Assembly: GCF_900109545.1 (NCBI RefSeq)
Contig: NZ_FOAP01000001.1
Span: forward strand, 186,001-250,000
Source: Stigmatella aurantiaca
GTDB lineage: Bacteria; Myxococcota; Myxococcia; Myxococcales; Myxococcaceae
Direction of reading: 5' to 3'
DNA: 64,000 bases
In this document: one piece after another, positions 58,217-64,000 of the stretch
Position numbering within the stretch: the stretch's first letter is position 1
Layout: each line of letters starts with the position of its first letter
Position numbers and translations under genes: made by a program
Notes under the pieces: model-generated
What the model was told of the DNA's origin: nothing
The model's database searches: none
What the model saw: the letters and a program-made list of their open reading frames with translations, nothing else

Positions 58217-58705
58217 TCAGGAGGGGATGCGGGACAGGGCCGCGTCGAAGAGGATCATCTCCAGCCGGTCCTGGTCGTACTCGGACATGCCCTCGAAGGC
58301 GAACGAGAGCCGGTAGTTGCCAATCTGCTTCTTGGAGGAGATGACCCGGGCGCGGCCGATGACGGGGTCCATGCCGTCCGGCATCCGCAGCGTGTAGCCC
58401 ACCAGCTCCTTCTCCCCGGGCGGCTTGGTGAGCACCACCGAGAAGCCCCCCTTGGAGATGTCCAGCGTCATGGCGCGCACGATGCCCGTGTTGAGGCTCA
58501 GCTCGATCTGCATGGCCTGCGCGACGCGGAACGTCTGGCGGGCCATCTCCCCGGGCCGCAAGGTCATCCCCTGGGCCGCGGTCAACGCGCGGGCGAACTG
58601 CTCGCGGGCCATGACGTAGAGCTGCTTCTCTTCGTCGTTGAGCTGCTTCTGACGGGCCCTCTTGTGGAGTGCCCGGAATTCCTGGAGCCAAGCGTTGATG
58701 CTCAT
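58217..58705 (-). CDS. PilZ-domain c-di-GMP receptor protein
   Basis: A 162-aa protein. A basic helical N-terminus (residues 1-50) precedes a PilZ domain with the complete ligand motif: RQTFR (56-60, RxxxR) and DISKGG (82-87, DxSxxG). Retention of both suggests real c-di-GMP binding, unlike degenerate PilZ adaptors. It is first gene of the run PilZ-ParA-glnS-GNAT and divergent from the S1P-lyase-like gene. Confidence 0.9.
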   Translation of the reverse strand: MSINAWLQEFRALHKRARQKQLNDEEKQLYVMAREQFARALTAAQGMTLRPGEMARQTFRVAQAMQIELSLNTGIVRAMTLDISKGGFSVVLTKPPGEKELVGYTLRMPDGMDPVIGRARVISSKKQIGNYRLSFAFEGMSEYDQDRLEMILFDAALSRIPS

Positions 58706-58845
58706 GGTCAGATGCTATGCGCCACGGACACGGAAGTGCACCTTCTCGATGGGTGCACGGCCCTGGGGTCTGGCGCTCCTTTCAGCTCTTTCCATTCTGA
58801 CGTGGGAGGCGCCGGGAGCGGTACAAAATGCGTGAAGGAGACGGG

Positions 58846-60168
58846 ATGACGTCGAAGCCGCTGCCGAAGAACAGGCGCTCGAAAGAGGAGGTGCTCGCGG
58901 AGCTGCGCACCCTGCGCGCGGACGATGCGCGGTGGAAGGATGGGCGGACCTTCAGCCTCGTCTACCACGTGGACGACGAGCACTCGGCGCTCCTCAAGGA
59001 GGCCTACGGCGAGTTCATGTCCGAGAACGGGCTGTCGCCCCTGGCCTTCCCGTCCCTGCGCCGCATGGAGTCCGAGGTGGTGTCCATGGCCGCGGAGCTG
59101 TTCCACGGCGATGCGGACGTGGCCGGGACGATGACCACGGGGGGCACCGAGAGCATCCTCATGGCGGTGAAGGCCGCGCGGCAGTGGGCCCGCGAGGAGA
59201 AGGGCATCGCCCGCCCGGAGATGATCGTCCCCCGGTCGGTCCACCCCGCCTTCGAGAAGGCGGGGCACTACTTCGACGTGGACATCCTGCACGCGGACCT
59301 GGACGCGGACTTCCGCGTGGACGTGAAGCACGTGGAGCGCCTCATCACCCCGCGCACGGCGCTCATCGTGGGCAGCGCCCCCCCGTACCCCCACGGGGTG
59401 ATGGACCCCATCTCCGAACTGGCCGCGCTGGCCCAGTCCCGGGGGCTGCTGTTCCATGTGGATGCGTGCCTGGGCGGGTTCTTCCTGCCGTTCGCGAGGA
59501 AGCTCGGCCAGGACATCCCCCCGTTCGACTTCGAGGTGCCGGGCGTCACCTCGCTGTCCGCGGACCTGCACAAGTATGGCTACGCGGCCAAGGGGGCCTC
59601 GGTGGTGCTCTACCGCGACCGCGCCCTGCGGCGGCACCAGTTCTATGCCTATGGCGGGTGGCCGGGCGGGCTGTATGCCTCGCCGTCCATGACGGGCACG
59701 CGCCCCGGGGGGGCCATCGCCGCCGCCTGGGCCGCGATGCAGTACCTGGGCGAGGAGGGCTACCTGGAGAACGCGCGGCGCGTCCTCTCCGCCATGCGCA
59801 AGCTCACCGAGGGCATCAACGCGATTCCCGGCCTGCGGGTGCTGGGCAAGCCGCAGATCGGCGTCTTCGCGTTCAGCTCGGACTCGCTCAACGTGTACGA
59901 GCTGGGCGATGCGATGGACGCCCGCGGCTGGAAGATGGACCGGCAGCAGAATCCGCCCGCGCTGCACTGCATGTTGACCCCGTCGCACGAGCGCATCGTG
60001 GAGCCCCTGCTCGCGGACCTGCGGGACTGTGCGTCGCGGCTCGCCGCGGGGGAGCCCGCCCCGGAGGGCAGCGCGGCCATGTACGGCATGGTTGGCGCCA
60101 TCCCCGACTCGAAGCAGGTGGACGGCTTCCTGATGGAGTTCCTGGACGGCGTGTTCGACCGGACCTGA
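58846..60168 (+). CDS. Sphingosine-1-phosphate lyase-like PLP enzyme
   Basis: A 440-aa pyridoxal-phosphate enzyme of the group II decarboxylase fold, closest by eye to S1P lyase. Features are FSLVYHVDDEHSALLKEAY, MTTGGTESILMAVKAAR, HVDACLGGFFLPF, SADLHKYGYAAKGASVVLYRD (PLP Lys243) and GGLYASPSMTGTRPGGAIAAAWAAM, ending MYGMVGAIPDSKQVDGFLMEFLDG. These track the eukaryotic S1P lyase order, but without the N-terminal membrane helix. The predicted reaction splits a long-chain base phosphate into an aldehyde and phosphoethanolamine. ATG 58846 has GAAGGAGA upstream; ATG 58828 is an alternative. A DUF819 gene follows by four bases. Confidence 0.9.
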   Translation: MTSKPLPKNRRSKEEVLAELRTLRADDARWKDGRTFSLVYHVDDEHSALLKEAYGEFMSENGLSPLAFPSLRRMESEVVSMAAELFHGDADVAGTMTTGGTESILMAVKAARQWAREEKGIARPEMIVPRSVHPAFEKAGHYFDVDILHADLDADFRVDVKHVERLITPRTALIVGSAPPYPHGVMDPISELAALAQSRGLLFHVDACLGGFFLPFARKLGQDIPPFDFEVPGVTSLSADLHKYGYAAKGASVVLYRDRALRRHQFYAYGGWPGGLYASPSMTGTRPGGAIAAAWAAMQYLGEEGYLENARRVLSAMRKLTEGINAIPGLRVLGKPQIGVFAFSSDSLNVYELGDAMDARGWKMDRQQNPPALHCMLTPSHERIVEPLLADLRDCASRLAAGEPAPEGSAAMYGMVGAIPDSKQVDGFLMEFLDGVFDRT

Positions 60169-60172
60169 GGCG

Positions 60173-61321
60173 GTGCGCGTGGCGATGACGGCCCTCCAGG
60201 TGGTGTTCTTCCTGCTCTTCCCCCTGCTGGCCATCCGCATGGGGGAGCGGTTCCGCGTGGCGCGGATTCTCGGCCCGGTGACGCTCTGTTACCTGGCGGG
60301 TTTCCTGTCCGCCAACCTGCCCGGGGTGAAGCTGTCCCAGGCCGCCTCGATGCAGGTGAGCGAGGTCGCGGTCCCGCTGGCCATCCCCCTGTTGCTGTTC
60401 TCCGCGAACGTGCGGGGGTGGCCGAAGCTCGCGCGGCCGTTGCTCATCTCCTTCAGCCTGGCGTGTGTCTCGGCGGTCCTCGCCGCGGGCCTCGTCGGCT
60501 GGGGCTTCCGGGGAGAGACCCCGGAGTGGTGGAAGATCGCCGGCATGCTGGTGGGGGTGTACGTGGGCGGCACCGCCAACATGGCCGCCATCGGGCGGGT
60601 GCTGGAGGCCCACAACGAGACCTTCATCCTGCTCAACACGGCGGACCTGGCCGCGGGGGGCGTCTACCTCATCTTCCTGCTCACCTTCGCGCAGCGGGTG
60701 CTGCTTCGCTTCATGCGGCCGTTCACCGCCCTGGCGCACGCCGAGCCCTTCGCGCACCCGGGGGAGTCCCTCGGCACCTGGACGAAGTCCCATCTGCGCG
60801 ACATGGCCCTGGGGTTCGGGCTCTCGGGGGTTCTGGTGGCCGTGGGGCTCGGGGCCACGCTGCTCGTGTTCCAGAAGCTGGAGGCGGGCCCCGCGTTGCT
60901 CCTCATCACCTCGCTGGGCATCGCGGTGTCCCTGTCGAAGCGCGTGCACGCGCTCGTGGGGACGTATGAGCTGGGGGAGTACGTGCTGCTCGTCTTCTGC
61001 GTGGCCATGGGCTCCCTGGCCGACCTGCGGATGCTGAGCGGGGGCAGCGTCACGCTGCTGCTCTTCGTGGTGGCGGTGATGGGGCTGGCCATCGTGCTGC
61101 ACGTGGCGCTCTCGGCGCTGTGCCGCATCGACGTGGACAGCACGCTCGTGTGCTCGACGGCGACCATCTACGGCCCGGCCCTGATTGGCCCGGTGACGGC
61201 GGCCCTGCGCAACCGGGCCCTCGTGGGGCCGGGGCTCACCCTGGGGCTCGCGGGCCTGGCGCTGGGCAATTACCTGGGGCTCGCGACAGCCTGGGGCCTG
61301 CGCTGGCTGGCGGGGGAGTGA
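60173..61321 (+). CDS. DUF819-family membrane protein
   Basis: A 382-aa polytopic protein with about ten hydrophobic segments. Characteristic DUF819 stretches include EVAVPLAIPLLLFSANVR, IAGMLVGVYVGGTANMAAIG and YELGEYVLLVFCVAMGSLADL, ending TATIYGPALIGPVTAALRNR. Function unknown; predicted transporter or permease of the inner membrane. GTG 60173 starts four bases after the S1P-lyase-like stop, with GAGGC upstream, so the two form an operon and might handle related substrates. Confidence 0.85.
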   Translation: MRVAMTALQVVFFLLFPLLAIRMGERFRVARILGPVTLCYLAGFLSANLPGVKLSQAASMQVSEVAVPLAIPLLLFSANVRGWPKLARPLLISFSLACVSAVLAAGLVGWGFRGETPEWWKIAGMLVGVYVGGTANMAAIGRVLEAHNETFILLNTADLAAGGVYLIFLLTFAQRVLLRFMRPFTALAHAEPFAHPGESLGTWTKSHLRDMALGFGLSGVLVAVGLGATLLVFQKLEAGPALLLITSLGIAVSLSKRVHALVGTYELGEYVLLVFCVAMGSLADLRMLSGGSVTLLLFVVAVMGLAIVLHVALSALCRIDVDSTLVCSTATIYGPALIGPVTAALRNRALVGPGLTLGLAGLALGNYLGLATAWGLRWLAGE

Positions 61322-61328
61322 GGCCGGG

Positions 61329-62990
61329 CTATTCGCGCGTCACCGCCCGGAGGATGAGCTCCCGGCGCTGCTCCAGCCTGCGCAGCGCCAGGGGGAGGAC
61401 GAGCCGGTAGAGCACCGCGTAGAGCCCGGCGCTCAGGGCGATCATCGCCACCGTCTGAAGCGTGGGGCCGGACTTGCCCGCGAGCTTCATCGCCCAGCCG
61501 AAGGGCATGCTGCCCAGGGCGGCGGCAACGATGCCGAGCAGCGAGGCCATGAGGGGCAGCTTGTCCCGCCGCTGCAGGCTGGCGTGGAACTTCACCGGGA
61601 AGTACAGCGACAGGAAGTTGCCCGCCGCCAGCGTGAGGGGCACCAGCGCGGCCACGGAGGCCATGGCGCACAGGAAGTCCACCCAGGAGCCGTGGCCGAA
61701 GTACACGCGGTAGAAGAGGCCCACGAGCAGCGCCATGCCCAGGCCCGCCACCCCCTGCACCAGGTTCTTGGCGCGCAGCACCTCCGCCAGGTCCACGGGC
61801 GCCGCCAGGAACACGGCGAAGCCCTGCCCGTCATAGGCGAAGGTGTTCTGCGAGAAGGTGGAGGAGATGACGATGGCGCCGTAGACGGCCAGGCCTCCCA
61901 TCAGCCACGCGTCCGCGGAGTCCCCCAGCAGGTACGCGAAGAGCGCCCGCCCGGACAGGAGCTTCAGGAGGATGGCCAGCACGAAGGGCACGGACAGGAG
62001 CAGCCGCGCCCGGGGGTTGCGCCACAGGTCCAGCGCCTCGCGCGCCACGAGCGTGCGGAACCGGCTGCCCGTCCGGGCGAAGGGGTTCCGGTCCCCGGAC
62101 TCCTTGCGGGCATGCCCCGCGCGCCCGGATTGGCGGTGGAAGCGCAGGAGCAGCCCGTACGCCACCGCCAGGCCCATCAGGGCGAACAGCCCCAGGCCCA
62201 AGGCCTCGGCCAGGGCGATGCGCACGTGCCCGTGGGCGAGCTGCCCCAGCGAGTCCCCGAAGAAGCCCGGCGGCACGCGGCTCAGCGCGATGGCCGCGTT
62301 GATGATGAGGCTCATGTCCAGCGCGTCCATGCCCCCCGCCTCGCTCACGGCCGTCAGCCACGAGGTGTCGATGGGGGGAATGAGCGAGGCGGCGAGGAGG
62401 AACAGGGCGAAGCCGCCGCCCAGGATTTCCGCGCTGCGCTTCTCCCGGAGCACGTTGAGCACGGCGTGCAGCGCCACGCGGCTCCACGCGGCGCACAGCA
62501 GCGCGAACAGCGCGTAGTTGAGGGCCGCGAGCCAGGGTGCCCGGAGCCCGTTCACGGAGGCATAGCCCAGGGCCGCCCCCGTCAGCGGCGCGTAGAAGAC
62601 GAGCGCCCGGGGCTCGAAGAGGCTGGCCACGGTGGAGGCGATGAGCAGCCGGAAGGGGGAGATGGGGAAGGCGGCGTACCGGCTCAGCTCTGAGTGGTCA
62701 TCCACCCCCGCGGACAGCAGGGGCCACGCCACCCACACCGCCGCCGTGACGAAGCACAGCAGGTTGAGCAGGAAGTAGGGCCACACGTTGCTCGAGGCCA
62801 CGGGCCGCCACCGCATGAGGCCGAAGAAGACGAGCCCGAAGAAGACCGCCGGGGCGCTGGAGAGCAGGAACGTGGCCACCGCCAGCAGCCGGTGGGGGCG
62901 CCCCGAGCCCCGGTTGAGGCCGATCTGAAGCCTCAGGCCCCACAGGAGCCCCAGGTGCCGGAAGAAGCCGGGCGCACGGGGCGGGCTCAC
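61329..62990 (-). CDS. ABC exporter membrane subunit
   Basis: A 553-aa polytopic protein with about 12 hydrophobic segments, for example LLAVATFLLSSAPAVFFGLVFFG, LLLSVPFVLAILLKLLSG and ALVPLTLAAGNFLSLYF. The polar region between halves (RARLLL preceded by FRTLVAREALDLWRN) is typical of ABC-2-like permeases. It overlaps the ATP-binding subunit gene by four bases (ATGA at 62987-62990), so it is its partner. The substrate is unknown. It is convergent with the DUF819 gene, leaving only 7 bases between the stops. Confidence 0.8.
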   Translation of the reverse strand: MSPPRAPGFFRHLGLLWGLRLQIGLNRGSGRPHRLLAVATFLLSSAPAVFFGLVFFGLMRWRPVASSNVWPYFLLNLLCFVTAAVWVAWPLLSAGVDDHSELSRYAAFPISPFRLLIASTVASLFEPRALVFYAPLTGAALGYASVNGLRAPWLAALNYALFALLCAAWSRVALHAVLNVLREKRSAEILGGGFALFLLAASLIPPIDTSWLTAVSEAGGMDALDMSLIINAAIALSRVPPGFFGDSLGQLAHGHVRIALAEALGLGLFALMGLAVAYGLLLRFHRQSGRAGHARKESGDRNPFARTGSRFRTLVAREALDLWRNPRARLLLSVPFVLAILLKLLSGRALFAYLLGDSADAWLMGGLAVYGAIVISSTFSQNTFAYDGQGFAVFLAAPVDLAEVLRAKNLVQGVAGLGMALLVGLFYRVYFGHGSWVDFLCAMASVAALVPLTLAAGNFLSLYFPVKFHASLQRRDKLPLMASLLGIVAAALGSMPFGWAMKLAGKSGPTLQTVAMIALSAGLYAVLYRLVLPLALRRLEQRRELILRAVTRE

Positions 62991-63805
62991 GCGGACTCCT
63001 TGCGCGGGGCCGCCGCCTCGCCGGGTGCCTCCCCATAGAAGGAGAGGCGGGCGTTGCGCGCGGCGGGCACGGCGATGAGCTTCTCGAAGAGGGCCTCCAG
63101 CGAGCCGGTGCCGTGGCGGCCCAGCAGCTCGCCCACGGGCCCCTGGTCCACCATCCTCCCTCCGCGGAGGATGCCCGCGTGGGTGGCCAGCCGCTCGGCG
63201 ATCTCCAGCACGTGCGTGGTGAGCAGCAGCGTCACCCCCCGGCGGCTCAGCTCCCGCAGCAGCTCCCGGATGACGCCCGCGGCCAGCACGTCGATGCCCT
63301 CGAAGGGCTCGTCCAGGAACACCAGCTCCGGGGCGTGGATCAGCGCCGCGGCGATGGCGAGCCGCCGGCGCATGCCCTTGGAGTACTCGGCCACGAGCGC
63401 GCCCGCCTTGTACGTGAGCTCCGTGAGCTCCAGCAGCTCCGCGGCCCGCGCCGCCGCCTCGTCCCCCTCCAGGCCGTACATGCGCCCGCAGAAGGTGAGG
63501 TACTGGCGCCCGGTGAGCCGCTCGAAGAGGCTCAGCTCCTCGGGCACCATGCCGATGCGGCCCTTCACCTGAAGGGGGTGCCGCACCGCGTCCAGGCCGA
63601 GCAGCTCAATCGAGCCCGCATCCGGGCCGTACACGCCGGTGAGCAGCGCCAGTGAGGTGGACTTGCCCGCGCCGTTGGGACCGAGATAGGCGTAGAAGGC
63701 GCCCCGGGGAATCTGGAGATCCAACCCGTTGAGTGCCGTGAAGCTCCCGAAGCGTTTGATGAGCCCTCGGGCGTCGACGGCCAGGGCCGTGGGGGAGTGC
63801 GGCAT
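62987..63805 (-). CDS. ABC transporter ATP-binding protein
   Basis: A 272-aa nucleotide-binding subunit. Walker A GPNGAGKST, Q-loop region MVPEELSLFERLT (Q replaced by E), signature YSKGMRRRLAIAAAL (LSGGQ changed to YSKGM, usual for ABC-2 exporters), Walker B LVFLDEPFEGID and switch His LLTTHVLEIAERL. ATG 63805 is chosen at the domain start; in-frame codons further upstream cover the adjacent gene. It is coupled to the permease gene downstream. Confidence 0.94.
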   Translation of the reverse strand: MPHSPTALAVDARGLIKRFGSFTALNGLDLQIPRGAFYAYLGPNGAGKSTSLALLTGVYGPDAGSIELLGLDAVRHPLQVKGRIGMVPEELSLFERLTGRQYLTFCGRMYGLEGDEAAARAAELLELTELTYKAGALVAEYSKGMRRRLAIAAALIHAPELVFLDEPFEGIDVLAAGVIRELLRELSRRGVTLLLTTHVLEIAERLATHAGILRGGRMVDQGPVGELLGRHGTGSLEALFEKLIAVPAARNARLSFYGEAPGEAAAPRKESA

Positions 63806-63858
63806 GGGTGGCCGGAAGTCTCGGCTGGCCGTGCCCTGCGCGGCAATCCCCCCGCGTC

Positions 63859-64000
63859 TCAGTGCATCAGGGACATTTCCGGCGGGCCGACGATCTGCTG
63901 CACCGTCATGCGCACCTTGTCCAGGTCCACCGGCTTGGAGATGTAGCCGGCGGCGCCCACCAGCTCCGCTTCCCATTCGAAGCCGTAGCCGGAGATGATG
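63859..64000 (-). CDS. Response regulator receiver (C-terminal end only)
   Basis: The last 46 residues lie in the window: ISGYGFEWEAELVGAAGYIS followed by KPVDLDKVRMTVQQIV and PPEMSLMH. The alpha4-beta5 pattern AGYISKPVD with the invariant Lys is that of a CheY-like receiver, and the protein ends just after the domain, so no DNA-binding domain follows. The N-terminal part lies beyond the right edge. Confidence 0.8.
   Translation of the reverse strand, partial: IISGYGFEWEAELVGAAGYISKPVDLDKVRMTVQQIVGPPEMSLMH

Noticed and set aside
57363-58691. A possible 440-residue N-terminal extension of GlnRS in the same frame
   Set aside because: It is Arg/Gly/Pro-rich and is the wrong frame of the ParA and PilZ genes. 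GlnRS begins normally at 57362.

Overview
The window is high-GC DNA from a predatory, multicellular-type deltaproteobacterium. The best guess is Myxococcota, suborder Cystobacterineae (Stigmatella/Cystobacter/Archangium-like). This rests on strongly G/C-biased third codon positions, many lipoproteins with short Ala/Cys lipoboxes, very large Ser/Thr-kinase/histidine-kinase fusions, several two-component genes, a chemosensory operon beside an NtrC-type activator, and many secreted hydrolases. Genus assignment is inference. No tRNA, rRNA, CRISPR array, prophage or intact insertion sequence was seen.

Layout. 1-5.6 kb: the 5' part of asnS, a three-gene lipoprotein/membrane-protein operon, a convergent LysR regulator and RidA-family pair, and a YD-repeat lipoprotein. 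5.8-15.2 kb: a 639-aa protein with a possible Cys-His-Asp peptidase/transglutaminase triad, an NHL/SMP-30-like lipoprotein, an AraC regulator, and a 1757-aa kinase/ATPase/GAF/histidine kinase. 15.3-24.4 kb: a membrane patatin, a DUF3465-like protein with a small frameshifted gene behind it, then a GH92 alpha-mannosidase divergent from a subtilase fused to a mannose-type lectin. 24.4-30.6 kb: cheA-mcp-cheW-cheR behind an NtrC-type response regulator, with a sigma-54-like promoter between regulator and cheA. 30.6-36.1 kb is the accessory, scarred part: a 740-bp stretch without genes, two gene stumps meeting head to head, a GH76 mannanase, a carotenoid cleavage oxygenase divergent from a MarR regulator with twin operators, and a decayed methyltransferase. 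36.2-42.7 kb: four signalling genes (a PAS histidine kinase, an Rcp1-like response regulator, a short kinase and a hybrid kinase). 42.7-64 kb: an HD hydrolase, a GGQ release-factor-like protein, peptide deformylase, a trypsin-like protease with a strong terminator, a lipoprotein, a di-heme oxidoreductase, a clan GH-A glycosidase, a Ser/Thr kinase with about 14 WD40 blades, a zinc alcohol dehydrogenase, a PilZ-ParA-GlnRS-GNAT run, a sphingosine-1-phosphate-lyase-like enzyme with a DUF819 membrane protein, an ABC exporter pair, and the end of a response regulator.

How they fit together. The GH92, GH76 and subtilase-lectin genes form a plausible secreted set against yeast mannan and mannoprotein. 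The che genes with the NtrC-type regulator look like a myxobacterial alternative chemosensory pathway that controls transcription rather than flagella. The carotenoid oxygenase/MarR pair is a compact self-contained regulatory unit. The most unusual items are the Cys-His-Asp protein at 5.8 kb, the S1P-lyase-like enzyme at 58.8 kb, the twin MarR operators, the sigma-54 element at cheA, and the head-to-head gene stumps near 31.6 kb.
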